In this document: piece by piece, positions 1 to 7,816 of the stretch
Position numbering within the stretch: the first letter of the stretch is position 1
Layout of the letters: every line of letters begins with the position of its first letter
From: Sphingomonas sp. dw_22
GTDB taxonomy: Bacteria; Pseudomonadota; Alphaproteobacteria; Sphingomonadales; Sphingomonadaceae
Direction of reading: 5' to 3'
NCBI RefSeq assembly: GCF_018449795.1
Contig: NZ_JAAVVE010000006.1
Location: 1 to 64,000, forward strand
DNA length: 64,000 nt
Position numbers and translations under genes: made by a program
The notes under the pieces: model-generated
Told to the model about the DNA's origin: nothing
Databases searched by the model: none
What the model saw: the letters and a program-made list of their open reading frames with translations, nothing else

Positions 1-1
1 G

Positions 2-196
2 ATCCGCGAAGTCTTCGCGGGTGACGGTGGCGATCCGCCAGCCGCGCGGCTGGTGCGGGCGGGCGCGGTGTCGCCGGATCGCATCACGCTTTCCACTGGG
101 CGCGGCCAGCGCCGCACCGTCCTCACCCTCGGCTATGACGGAGGGCGGCAGCTTCCTGCCGCCCGGCAACCGGCCATTGCCGCCCCATCCCGATAA
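2..196 (+). CDS. C-terminal fragment of an unidentified protein (gene cut by left window edge)
   Basis: An open frame enters from the left edge and ends at TAA 194-196, giving the last 64 residues of a protein. It stops 11 bases before flgA and the flgA ribosome-binding site lies just after its stop, so it is probably the upstream gene of the same transcription unit. The tail is rich in Arg, Ala and Pro. A stretch resembling 'GAVSPDRITLSTGRG' is faintly like the end of OmpA/MotB-type domains, but this is too weak for a name. It could also be another flagellar or unrelated protein. Confidence 0.45.
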   Translation: MREVFAGDGGDPPAARLVRAGAVSPDRITLSTGRGQRRTVLTLGYDGGRQLPAARQPAIAAPSR

Positions 197-207
197 GGAA
201 GCTCGCC

Positions 208-717
208 ATGATCCTGTTCGCCGCGATCCTCGCTGCCGCGCCTGCCGCGGAGCAGTTCCAGTCGACCGTCGTGCTCGACGCGATCGTCGCGCAGTTCACC
301 GGCAAGCCGGTGGGCGAGCTGGGCGGCGCGCGCGCGCCGGTCGACAGCCGGCTGAAGCTCGCCCAATGCGCCGCGCCGCAGCTTGAATGGCGCAGCGAGG
401 CGAAGGACGCGGTGCTGGTGCGCTGCATGGCGCCGGGCTGGCGCGTCTATGTGCCGGTCAATGCGGCGCCGCAGTCCAGGCCGGTCGCCGAAGCGCGGGC
501 GGCGCCGGTGGTCAAGGCCGAGCCGGTGATCCGGCGCGGCGATCCGATCACGGTCGAGGCCGGGGCACCCGGCTTTTCGATCACGCGCGAGGGCGTGGCG
601 ATGGGCGATGCCGCGCCGGGCGCGCGGCTGCTCGTCAAGGTCGATGAGAAAAGGCAGCCGATCCAGGCGGTTGCGGTCGAGCAGGGGCTCGCCCGCCTGC
701 CCGGCACGGGGGACTGA
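208..717 (+). CDS. flgA: FlgA, flagellar P-ring assembly chaperone
   Basis: 169 residues. FlgA is a periplasmic chaperone that helps FlgI polymerise into the P ring around the flagellar rod. A short hydrophobic leader (residues 1-15, MILFAAILAAAPAAE) is a Sec signal. The C-terminal half (about 100-165) is a SAF domain with the 'VIRRGDPITVEAGAPGFSI' type sequence followed by 'ARLLVKV', as in the family. The start is supported by AAGGAAG seven bases upstream. It lies directly before flgM, and the P-ring protein flgI itself is not in the window. Length is a little short compared with enterobacterial FlgA (about 220), because the N-terminal region is compact. Confidence 0.88.
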   Translation: MILFAAILAAAPAAEQFQSTVVLDAIVAQFTGKPVGELGGARAPVDSRLKLAQCAAPQLEWRSEAKDAVLVRCMAPGWRVYVPVNAAPQSRPVAEARAAPVVKAEPVIRRGDPITVEAGAPGFSITREGVAMGDAAPGARLLVKVDEKRQPIQAVAVEQGLARLPGTGD

Positions 718-728
718 ATTTTTTCCGC

Positions 729-755
729 TAAAGCTTCCCGGCGCCCTGTCGTTTC
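729..755 (+). promoter_or_regulatory. sigma-28 (FliA)-like promoter upstream of flgM
   Basis: TAAAGCTT at 729-736, an 11-base spacer, then GTCGTTTC at 748-755. The -35 half matches the enterobacterial FliA consensus TAAAGTTT at 7 of 8 positions and the spacer is exactly 11. The -10 half (GCCGATAA) is only partly matched. It lies in the flgA-flgM gap, 36 bases before the flgM ATG. The same architecture occurs before fliD and flagellin in this window. Confidence 0.5.
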
Positions 756-790
756 CTGCACTGTCGGCACAGGTTCAAGGATCGCAGGCA

Positions 791-1084
791 ATGACAGACC
801 CTATCGGCATCAAGACAGGCACGGTCGTCGATCGCCGCCCGGTGTCGGTCGGCGCTGCGCCCAGCGTCGAGCCGGTCAAGACGGTGGCGAGCGAGCCCCA
901 GGCGGTCGAATCCGCGGCGGCGGAGCTCTCGCAGACCATGGCGGCCCAGCCGCCGGTCGATTCGGAGCGCGTGGCGCGTATCCGCAAGGCGGTGCAGGAA
1001 GGCCGGTTCCCGATCTATCCCTCCACCATCGCCGATCGGCTGCTGGCGCTGAAGCTCGAATGGAATCCCAATGAGCAGGCGTGA
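791..1084 (+). CDS. flgM: FlgM, anti-sigma-28 factor
   Basis: 97 residues. FlgM binds FliA (sigma-28) and holds late flagellar genes off until the hook-basal body is finished, when it is exported. The C-terminal half carries the family pattern 'VDSERVARIRKAVQEGRFPI' followed by 'IADRLLAL', while the N-terminal half is low-complexity and probably disordered, as in other FlgM proteins. ATG at 791 is chosen over a longer frame because it starts the recognisable protein and follows the short gap after flgA. Its partner fliA is in this window at 4465. It overlaps the next gene by 14 bases. Confidence 0.88.
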   Translation: MTDPIGIKTGTVVDRRPVSVGAAPSVEPVKTVASEPQAVESAAAELSQTMAAQPPVDSERVARIRKAVQEGRFPIYPSTIADRLLALKLEWNPNEQA

Positions 1085-1382
1085 GGCGCTGATCGACGTG
1101 ATCGAGGCGCTCCATGCCGAGATCGCCGCGCTCAAGGCGAGCGACGTTTCCGCGCTCGAGGCGGCGACGCGCGCCAAGCTGGCGGGCATCGATACGGTGT
1201 CGCTCTATGACGGCGAGGCGCCTTCGGCCGAGGTCAAGGAACTGGCCGCCGAGGCGAACCGGCTCAACGAGACCTGCCGCATCTATGTGAACCTGATGGC
1301 GGCAAATGTCCGCCGCCGCCTGCAACTTCTTTCCGGCAATATGGCACCCGCCTATCGCCCCGGAGGCTATGCCTTCGCCTGA
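1071..1382 (+). CDS. flgN: FlgN-like flagellar export chaperone
   Basis: 103 residues, predicted almost entirely alpha-helical. FlgN chaperones the hook-filament junction proteins FlgK and FlgL and delivers them to the export gate. Sequence similarity in this family is low. The call rests on size, the helical pattern, the '...RLNETCRIYVNLMAANVRRRL...' type C-terminal helix, and its position immediately after flgM with a 14-base overlap, the classical flgM-flgN arrangement. FlgK and FlgL are not in the window. Confidence 0.7.
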   Translation: MSRREALIDVIEALHAEIAALKASDVSALEAATRAKLAGIDTVSLYDGEAPSAEVKELAAEANRLNETCRIYVNLMAANVRRRLQLLSGNMAPAYRPGGYAFA

Positions 1383-1490
1383 GTTTCCCGCAAGGGAACG
1401 GGGGGTGGAGGGGATTACGGCTAGCGAAATGCCTGCCGAGCGCCCCTCCATCTTTTCCCCTGAGAGCCCCGGTGCGCTTCTCCGCCTGAC

Positions 1491-1506
1491 TGGCACGGTC
1501 CTTGCT
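1491..1506 (+). promoter_or_regulatory. sigma-54 promoter for the transglycosylase-flhA-fliA unit
   Basis: TGGCACG (1491-1497), four bases, TTGCT (1502-1506). This is a complete match to the RpoN consensus TGGCACG-N4-TTGCW with invariant GG and GC ten bases apart. Transcription would begin near 1517, ahead of the ATG at 1544 and its CAGGGA ribosome-binding site. It implies control by RpoN together with the activator encoded at 7951. Confidence 0.82.
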
Positions 1507-1543
1507 GATTTGCTCGCACCCAGGGCAATCGGATCAGGGATCC

Positions 1544-2383
1544 ATGAGCATAACATCGGTCGAATACAGGGCCAGCGTCCAGACGGCGATCGCCGCGGCG
1601 AGCCGCAAGACCGGCATCGACTTCGACTACCTGCTCGGCCAGGCGCAGGTGGAGAGCGGCATGCGCGCCGATGCGCGCGCCGGCACCTCCTCGGCGAGCG
1701 GCCTCTATCAGTTCATCGACCAGAGCTGGCTCGGCGTGGTCAAGCAGCACGGCGCCGAGCACGGCCTGGGCTGGGCCGCCGACAGCATCTCGCGGACCTC
1801 CAGCGGGCGGTATGTCGTCAGCGATGCGGGGACGCGCCAGGCGATCCTCAACCTGCGCAGCGATCCGCAGACCGCCGCGCTGATGGCCGCCGAGCACGCC
1901 GCCGACAACAAGGCCGCGCTGGAGGGCTCGCTCGACCGGCCTGCGACCGGCACCGACCTTTATATGGCGCATTTCCTGGGGCTGGGCGGCGCACGCTCGT
2001 TCCTGGGGGCGATGCAGGACAATCCCGATCGGATCGGCGCGAGCATGTTTCCTGCCGCCGCCCGCGCCAATCGCGGCATCTTCTATGCCTCGAACGGCCA
2101 GCCGCGCTCGCTGGGCCAGATCTATGAGCGGCTGTCGGGCAAGCTCGATCGCGGCGCCGCCTCGGCGGGGGCGACCGGGCTCGCCTCGGACGGGCTCGGC
2201 GATTCCGGCGACGGCAATGAAGTGATCCTGGGCAACGGCGCAGTCGGCGGTGACCGCCACTGGGTCCAGAACACGCTGGCCCAGCTCAACGCGGGCAGCC
2301 AGCGCGATGCGGTCAATCCGCTCCGGCCGACGCCGGAGACCGCCCGGCTCGCCTATCTCATGCTCGCGAATCTGGGAGCGTAA
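1544..2383 (+). CDS. FlgJ-like flagellar lytic transglycosylase (SLT domain)
   Basis: 279 residues. The N-terminal part (about 15-60) shows a lysozyme-like SLT fold with the catalytic Glu in 'AQVESGMRADA' followed by 'SSASGLYQFIDQSWLG', the pattern of muramidases that open peptidoglycan. No Sec signal peptide is visible, so if it acts in the periplasm it may be exported by the flagellar type III system, as FlgJ is. ATG 1544 follows CAGGGA. A TTG at 1502 is excluded because it lies in the -12 element of the sigma-54 promoter. It is the first gene of the unit with flhA (six bases downstream) and fliA. The N-terminal rod-cap domain of enteric FlgJ is absent. Confidence 0.8.
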   Translation: MSITSVEYRASVQTAIAAASRKTGIDFDYLLGQAQVESGMRADARAGTSSASGLYQFIDQSWLGVVKQHGAEHGLGWAADSISRTSSGRYVVSDAGTRQAILNLRSDPQTAALMAAEHAADNKAALEGSLDRPATGTDLYMAHFLGLGGARSFLGAMQDNPDRIGASMFPAAARANRGIFYASNGQPRSLGQIYERLSGKLDRGAASAGATGLASDGLGDSGDGNEVILGNGAVGGDRHWVQNTLAQLNAGSQRDAVNPLRPTPETARLAYLMLANLGA

Positions 2384-2389
2384 AGCCAA

Positions 2390-4468
2390 GTGAACGGTCT
2401 GACGCTTCCCGGGGGCTTCGCTCCCGCCATGAAGAGCTTCGCGCTGCCCGGCGCCATCCTGCTGCTGGTCGCGCTGATGGTGGTGCCGATCCCGGCCTTC
2501 CTGCTCGACGCCTTCTTCATCATGAACATCATGATAAGCCTCGCCGTGCTGATGGTGGCGCTCAACGCGCAGAAGCCGCTGGATTTCTCCGCCTTTCCCA
2601 CCGTGCTGCTGTTCGCGACGCTGTTCCGGCTCGGCCTCAACGTCGCCTCGACGCGCGTGGTGCTGGTGCATGGGCATGAGGGCGAGGCGGCGGCCGGCCA
2701 TGTGATCGAGGCGTTCGGCACCTTCCTGATCGGCGGCGACTATGTCGTCGGCCTGTTCGTCTTCGCGATCCTCATCATCATCAACATGATCGTCGTGACC
2801 AAGGGCGCGGGCCGCGTCTCCGAAGTCAGCGCGCGCTTCACGCTGGACGCCTTGCCCGGCAAGCAGATGGCGATCGATGCGGACCTGAACGCGGGGCTCA
2901 TCACGCCGGACGATGCCCGCGCGCGCCGCATCGAGGTCTCGACCGAAGCCGATTTCTACGGCGCGATGGACGGTTCCTCGAAGTTCGTGAAGGGCGACGC
3001 GATCGCCGGCCTGCTGATCCTGGCGATCAACATCATCGGCGGGCTCATCCTGGGCGTCGTCAGCCACAAGATGGCGGTGGGCGAGGCGGCGCAGACCTAT
3101 GTGCTGCTCGCGATCGGCGACGCGCTGGTGGCGCAGCTCCCCTCGCTGATGCTGTCGATCGCCGCCGCGGCGATCGTCACCCGCGTCGCCTCCACCTATG
3201 ATCTCGCCGGCCAGATCGGCAGCCAGTTCGGCAGCCACAAGACCTGGATGCCGGTCGCGGTGATCCTGGGCCTGCTCGGCGTGATGCCCGGCATGCCGCA
3301 TCTGGTGATCCTGCCCGCCGCCGCCGGCGCCGGCTTCGCCGCGTGGAAGCTGCGGAAGATCGCCAACCGGCCGCCGCCGCCCGCGCCCCTGGCCGAGCCC
3401 GTCGACCTGTCGAAGATCGGCTGGGACGAAGTGACCGACAATATGCAGGTGATGCTCGACATCGGATACGGGCTCGTCCCGCTGGTCGACGAGCGCCGCG
3501 GCGGACCGCTGATGGCCCGCATCACCGGGGTCCGCCGCCAGCTCTCCAAGGATCTCGGCTTCGTCGTGCCGCAGGTGCGGGTGCGCGACGACATCAACCT
3601 GGCGCCCTTCACTTATCGCATCGTGCTGGGCGGCGTCGTGGTGGGCGAGGACAATGTCTCGCCCGACGAGATGCTGGCGCTCGATACCGGCCAGGCCTCG
3701 GGGCGGCTCAATGGCAAGCCGGTGAAGGATCCGACCTTCGGACTCGACGCGGTGTGGATCCATTCGAGCGACGCCGATGCCGCCACCGGCATGGGCTATC
3801 TGGTGGTCGATCCGGGCACCGTGGTCGCGACGCATCTCAACCAGGCGCTGATCCAGAACGCCGCCGATCTGCTCGGCCCCGATGAGGTCCAGTCGCTGCT
3901 GGATGGCCTCAAGGAGCGCGCCGCCGCATTGGTCGCCGCGCTCTCGCCGCAGCCGGTGCCGCTCACCACGCTGACCACGGTGCTGCGCGGGCTGCTGGCC
4001 GAGAATATTCCGCTCAAGGAGTTCCGCCGCATCGCCGCCGCGATCGCCACCGCCGCGCAGAAGACGCTCGATGCCGAGGAAATCCTGGAATTGATCCGGC
4101 CGGACCTCGGTCCGCTCATCATCCAGCGGCTGTGCGGCGTGCGCGAGCCGCTCCGGGTGATGACGCTGGAGGGGCAGCTCGAGGCGCTGCTCGGCCAGGC
4201 CGTCCGCTCCGATCCGTCGCGCCGCCACACGATCGAGCCCGATCTCGGCCGCCGCATCGCCGAGGCGCTGCAGCGCGCCGCCGGGCCGCTGGTGGCGGAG
4301 GCCAAGCCCTTCGCGCTGGTCGTCCAGCCGGCGATCCGCGTCGCGATCCGCAAGCTCATCAAGTCGGTGCTGCCCGATACGCCGGTGATGAGCTTCTTCG
4401 AAGTGCCCGAGGACAAGGCCGTCGAGGTCGTTGCCGTAATCGGTGCGCCGGAGGCGCTGCCCGCATGA
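2390..4468 (+). CDS. flhA: FlhA, flagellar type III export gate protein
   Basis: 692 residues, usual FlhA length. FlhA forms the nonameric inner-membrane ring of the flagellar export gate, couples proton flow to export and docks chaperone-substrate complexes through its cytoplasmic domain. The N-terminal half has about eight membrane segments, beginning 'GAILLLVALMVVPIPAFLLD'. The conserved FHIPEP-type loop is seen as 'RFTLDALPGKQMAIDADLNA', and the C-terminal half is the soluble linker and docking domain. It starts with GTG at 2390, six bases after the transglycosylase stop, and its TGA overlaps the fliA ATG. Confidence 0.97.
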   Translation: MNGLTLPGGFAPAMKSFALPGAILLLVALMVVPIPAFLLDAFFIMNIMISLAVLMVALNAQKPLDFSAFPTVLLFATLFRLGLNVASTRVVLVHGHEGEAAAGHVIEAFGTFLIGGDYVVGLFVFAILIIINMIVVTKGAGRVSEVSARFTLDALPGKQMAIDADLNAGLITPDDARARRIEVSTEADFYGAMDGSSKFVKGDAIAGLLILAINIIGGLILGVVSHKMAVGEAAQTYVLLAIGDALVAQLPSLMLSIAAAAIVTRVASTYDLAGQIGSQFGSHKTWMPVAVILGLLGVMPGMPHLVILPAAAGAGFAAWKLRKIANRPPPPAPLAEPVDLSKIGWDEVTDNMQVMLDIGYGLVPLVDERRGGPLMARITGVRRQLSKDLGFVVPQVRVRDDINLAPFTYRIVLGGVVVGEDNVSPDEMLALDTGQASGRLNGKPVKDPTFGLDAVWIHSSDADAATGMGYLVVDPGTVVATHLNQALIQNAADLLGPDEVQSLLDGLKERAAALVAALSPQPVPLTTLTTVLRGLLAENIPLKEFRRIAAAIATAAQKTLDAEEILELIRPDLGPLIIQRLCGVREPLRVMTLEGQLEALLGQAVRSDPSRRHTIEPDLGRRIAEALQRAAGPLVAEAKPFALVVQPAIRVAIRKLIKSVLPDTPVMSFFEVPEDKAVEVVAVIGAPEALPA

Positions 4469-5226
4469 ACGCTTACACCCGGAAAGACAGGTTCGACATG
4501 GCTTCGCTGGCTCAGACCCCGCTTACCTATGCCCGTGCGCCCCGGCGCGATGCCGAGGCGACGGTGCGCAAGCATTTGCCGCTGGTGCGCCGCCTCGCCT
4601 GGCACATCCATGGATCGATGAGCACGATCGTCGAGGTCGAGGATCTGATCCAGATCGGCATGGTCGCGCTGATCGAGGCCGTCGGGGCCTTCGAGGATCG
4701 CGGCGCGGTGACCTTCGAGCAATATCTGGTGACGCGGGTGCGCGGCGCGATGATCGACGAATTGCGCCGCCAGGCGACGCTCACCCGCGGCGCGATGCGG
4801 CGGCGGCGGGCCTATGGCGACGCGGTGGCCGCGCTCACCGGCGAGCTGGGGCATCCCCCCTCCGATGTCGAAGTGGCGGAACGGCTGGGGGTGACGGTCG
4901 AGAAGCTGCGCACCGAATATGCGACGGCGGAGGCGGTGCGCTTCGATTCGATCGACGAGATGTATTCGGACGAATCGCCCTGGTTCATGTCCGACGATCC
5001 CGATGCGTTCGAGCAGCTTGCCGAGAGCGACCAGCGCGCGGCGCTGATCGAGGCGATCACCGAGCTTCCCGAGCGCGAGGCGCAGGTGATCCAGCTCTAT
5101 TATGTCGAGGAATTGAACCTGGAGGAGATCGGCCAGGTGCTCGGCGTAGGCGCGGCGCGCGTCTGCCAGATCAAGGCGGCGGCGCATGCGCGGCTGAAAA
5201 AGGCGCTGCACCAGCGGCTGGGATAG
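4465..5226 (+). CDS. fliA: FliA, flagellar sigma-28 factor
   Basis: 253 residues. FliA directs RNA polymerase to late flagellar promoters. Region 2 is clear ('VEDLIQIGMVALIEAV', 'RVRGAMIDELRRQ'), region 3 is 'LGHPPSDVEVAERLGV', and region 4 is a helix-turn-helix with 'LPEREAQVIQLYYVEELNLE' and 'QVLGVGAARVCQIKAAA'. The ATG at 4465 overlaps the flhA stop (ATGA) with GGAGG ten bases upstream. An internal ATG at 4498 is an alternative. It is co-transcribed with flhA, placing sigma-28 under the sigma-54 promoter at 1491. Its antagonist FlgM is nearby, and three sites fitting its consensus lie before flgM, flagellin and fliD. Confidence 0.93.
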   Translation: MNAYTRKDRFDMASLAQTPLTYARAPRRDAEATVRKHLPLVRRLAWHIHGSMSTIVEVEDLIQIGMVALIEAVGAFEDRGAVTFEQYLVTRVRGAMIDELRRQATLTRGAMRRRRAYGDAVAALTGELGHPPSDVEVAERLGVTVEKLRTEYATAEAVRFDSIDEMYSDESPWFMSDDPDAFEQLAESDQRAALIEAITELPEREAQVIQLYYVEELNLEEIGQVLGVGAARVCQIKAAAHARLKKALHQRLG

Positions 5227-5319
5227 TCGCACTGGATACTATTTGGTGTGCTACCCCCGTTGCACACCGTCGACGATTGCCGCATCACCCTTGTCGTCAC
5301 GGGCGAGGGGTTCCAATCG

Positions 5320-6666
5320 ATGTCGAAGCATTTCCTGCTGGCTGCCGTAGCGGCGGCGAGCCTGTTTTCCTCGGGCGCGCAGGCGCAGGACTGGACGGTG
5401 CGGCCCGAATGGGTGCGCGCGCATGAGTCCTTCCTTGCCAGCGAAGCGCTCCAGGGGCGCGGCAGCGCGACGCGCGACGAGGCGATCGCCGCCGCCTATG
5501 TCGCTGCGCAGTTCGAGAGCTTCGGGCTGAAGTTCGCGCCGGGGATGCAGGGCTATCTCCAGAAGGCCGAGATCTTCCGCTTCCGGCTCGACAGCCCCGC
5601 GGTGCTCACCGTCGACGGCAAGGCGGTTGCCGATCCCAAGCTGCTGATCGGGCGCACCGACACGGTCACCGGCAAGCTCCAGGTCTATACCGGCAAGCCC
5701 GAGGGCGTGCCCGTGGGCGACGTGGTGCTGGTCAGCGGGGCTGCGCCGGCGATGCAATATTACCGCGCGGCCAGCGCGAAGAAGGTCAAGCTGGTCCTCG
5801 TCCGCGACAGCGAGGAGATGCAGGGCACCTACAAGGGCGTCGGCGGCAAGCCGCGCATGCCGGCCTATCTGAGCGGCAGCGAAGTGCCGGAGCGGACGGC
5901 GGTGATGATCCTGCCCGCCGCCGCGTTCGACGCGCTGGCGAAGAAGCCGGGTGCCGAGGTCTCGATGACCTTGCCCGGTCTCGCCAGGGAAGTGAGCACG
6001 ACCACCAATGCGATCGGCTATCTGCCGGGCAGCGATCCCAAGGCCGGGGTGCTGCTGCTGAGCGCGCATCTCGATCATCTGGGCGTGCGGCCCGACGGCG
6101 TGACCATGCCCGGCGCCAATGACGACGCATCGGGCACCACCGCCGTGCTGGAGCTTGCCCGGGCGCTGGCGGCGGGCAAGCCGACGAAGCGGGGCATCCT
6201 GTTCGTCGCCTATGGCAGCGAGGAGATCGGCGGCTACGGCTCCAAATATTTCGGCGCGCATCCGCCGGTGCCGCTCACCGACATCGTCGCGAACATAGAA
6301 GTCGAGATGATCGGCGCGCAGGATCCCAAGCTCCCCGCCGGATCGATGATGATGACCGGTTTCGAGCGCTCGACGCTGGGCGAGACGCTGAAGGCGCATG
6401 GCGCGCTGGTTTCGCCCGATCCCTATCCGGACCAGAACTTCTTCCAGCGATCGGACAATTATTCGCTCGCGGTGAAGGGCGTGGTCGCCCACACGCTTTC
6501 GGGCTGGGCGGTGACGCCGACCTATCACACTGCGAACGACACGCTGGAGAGCCTGGACATCGCCTTCATGACGCGCGCGATCCAGTCGCTGGTCGAGCCC
6601 GTCCGCTCGCTGGCCGACAGCGACGCCAAGCCCGAATGGAAGCCCGGTGGCAAGCCTGCCGAATGA
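5320..6666 (+). CDS. Secreted M28-family zinc aminopeptidase
   Basis: 448 residues. It starts MSKHFLLAAVAAASLFSSGAQAQ, a Sec signal peptide, so it is periplasmic or secreted. The ATG at 5320 is chosen for this reason over a longer frame from 5248. The M28 zinc ligands are recognisable: 'SAHLDHLG' (His), 'PGANDDASG' (Asp), 'GSEEIGG' (Glu pair), 'NIEVEMIG', and a final His in 'PTYHTANDT'. A PA-type insert precedes the catalytic part. It would remove N-terminal residues from peptides. It sits inside the flagellar cluster between fliA and flagellin without an obvious link to motility, and in style resembles the peptidases of the right-hand locus. Confidence 0.88.
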   Translation: MSKHFLLAAVAAASLFSSGAQAQDWTVRPEWVRAHESFLASEALQGRGSATRDEAIAAAYVAAQFESFGLKFAPGMQGYLQKAEIFRFRLDSPAVLTVDGKAVADPKLLIGRTDTVTGKLQVYTGKPEGVPVGDVVLVSGAAPAMQYYRAASAKKVKLVLVRDSEEMQGTYKGVGGKPRMPAYLSGSEVPERTAVMILPAAAFDALAKKPGAEVSMTLPGLAREVSTTTNAIGYLPGSDPKAGVLLLSAHLDHLGVRPDGVTMPGANDDASGTTAVLELARALAAGKPTKRGILFVAYGSEEIGGYGSKYFGAHPPVPLTDIVANIEVEMIGAQDPKLPAGSMMMTGFERSTLGETLKAHGALVSPDPYPDQNFFQRSDNYSLAVKGVVAHTLSGWAVTPTYHTANDTLESLDIAFMTRAIQSLVEPVRSLADSDAKPEWKPGGKPAE

Positions 6667-6671
6667 AGGAA

Positions 6672-6701
6672 AACCCCGGTGGTCATCGGACCACCGGGGT
6701 T
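6672..6701. terminator. Bidirectional hairpin between M28 peptidase and flagellin
   Basis: A perfect 11-base inverted repeat, AACCCCGGTGG (6672-6682) and CCACCGGGGTT (6691-6701), with an eight-base loop. It lies between two convergent genes and could stop transcription from both sides, although no long T run follows. Confidence 0.7.
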
Positions 6702-6781
6702 CCCCGTGCGTCCCCCCGCAAGCGGGAGGTTGACCGGCCGCGATGCCATGTCAGGGGGGTGACACCCCGACCGGCACGCGC

Positions 6782-7720
6782 TTAGCGGAGCAGCTGGAGA
6801 ACCGTCTGCTGGCTCTGGTTCGCCTGGGCGAGCATCGCCGTCGACGCCTGCGACAGGATCTGGGCCTTGGCGAGCGCTGCGGTTTCCGTCGAATAATCGG
6901 CGTCCTCGATCCGGCTGCGGGCGTCGCTCAGGTTCGAGACGTTCGACTGCAGGTTGTTCACCACCGATTCGAGCTGGCTCTGGCCGGCGCCCAGGCTGGC
7001 GCGGGCGGTGTTCACCGTCTTCAGCGCGGCGTCGATCGTGTCGAGCGCCGACGAGGCGTCGGCGGCATTGGAGATGTCGATACCGGTGCCGGCGGGAACG
7101 GCGGGCGTGCCCGGAGTGGCCGCAACGTCGTCGGCGTTGCCGGCGATGCCGTCGGGACCGTCATTGCCGGGGGTGCCGGGAACGGCCGGGGTGCCGGCGC
7201 CGCCGGTGACGGCGGAGAGATCCAGCTCACCGAAGCTCAACGTCACCGTGTCAGCCGAGGTCGAACCGACCTGGATGGTGACGTCGCCATCGGTGCCCGC
7301 GGTGCCGTCGAACAGCTTCACGCCGTTGAACGTCGAATTGGTGAGGATGCTGCTGATCTGCGAGGTCAGCTTGCCGACTTCGGTCTGCAGGTTGGTGCGA
7401 TCGTCATCGGAATAGGTGCCCGAGGCCGACTGCACCGAAAGCTCGCGGATGCGCTGCAGCATGTTGGTCACTTCGTCCAGCGCGCCTTCGGCGGTCTGCG
7501 CCATCGAGATGCCGTCATTGGCGTTGCGGATGCCCTGGCTCATGCCGCGGATCGATGCGGTCATGGTCGATGCGATCGCCAGGCCGGCGGCGTCGTCCTT
7601 CGCGCTGTTGATGCGCTTGCCGGTCGAAAGGCGCTCCATGGCGGTGCTCAGGGCCGAATTGGCGCTCGCCGAGGCATTGGCGGCGCGCAGCGAGGCGGTG
7701 TTGGTCGCGATAACAGTCAT
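6782..7720 (-). CDS. fliC: Flagellin with a Gly/Pro-rich central insert
   Basis: 312 residues, a short flagellin. The N-terminal D0/D1 region ('TNTASLRAANASASANSALS', 'ERLSTGKRINSAKDDAAGLA') and the C-terminal D0 ('SRIEDADYSTETAALAKAQI', 'AMLAQANQSQQTVLQLLR') are typical. The variable central domain is tiny and contains a low-complexity stretch (about residues 172-213) made of GTPAVPG / TPGTPAVPAG-like units. The start is ATG at 7720, preceded by GGAG eight bases upstream; an upstream extension of the frame has no flagellin character. It is transcribed away from the sigma-54 activator gene, from a sigma-28-like site at 7790-7816. Confidence 0.96.
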   Translation of the reverse strand: MTVIATNTASLRAANASASANSALSTAMERLSTGKRINSAKDDAAGLAIASTMTASIRGMSQGIRNANDGISMAQTAEGALDEVTNMLQRIRELSVQSASGTYSDDDRTNLQTEVGKLTSQISSILTNSTFNGVKLFDGTAGTDGDVTIQVGSTSADTVTLSFGELDLSAVTGGAGTPAVPGTPGNDGPDGIAGNADDVAATPGTPAVPAGTGIDISNAADASSALDTIDAALKTVNTARASLGAGQSQLESVVNNLQSNVSNLSDARSRIEDADYSTETAALAKAQILSQASTAMLAQANQSQQTVLQLLR

Positions 7721-7789
7721 GTCAGTTACTCCATGCTCACGGCTTCCCCGTCTACCCCCCTGAACGGGAGCTCGGAGCCGACGAGCCAA

Positions 7790-7816
7790 GGAACGGCCGC
7801 GCGCAGCCGGGCTTAA
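7790..7816 (-). promoter_or_regulatory. sigma-28-like promoter of flagellin
   Basis: Read on the minus strand: TTAAGCCC (7816-7809), an 11-base spacer, GCCGTTCC (7797-7790). The AAG and GCCG cores and the 11-base spacing agree with FliA promoters, though overall identity to the enteric consensus is modest. It lies 70 bases before the flagellin ATG and is supported by the matching sites before fliD and flgM. Confidence 0.45.

Noticed and set aside
2381..2407. TAAAG followed by a possible -10 at the start of flhA, looking like another sigma-28 site
   Set aside because: The second half reads TGACGCTT and lacks the GCCG core; flhA is already served by the sigma-54 promoter upstream.
1421..4228. 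935-codon open frame on the minus strand opposite flhA, and other very long antisense frames (for example 43706-45985, 47544-49802, 51824-53572)
   Set aside because: They mirror codon structure of well-identified plus-strand genes in GC-rich DNA; their translations are His/Arg/Asp-rich and match no protein family.
5238..5275. TTGGTGTG...GTTGCA upstream of the M28 peptidase as a sigma-54 promoter
   Set aside because: The GG and GC elements are not ten bases apart, a spacing RpoN requires.
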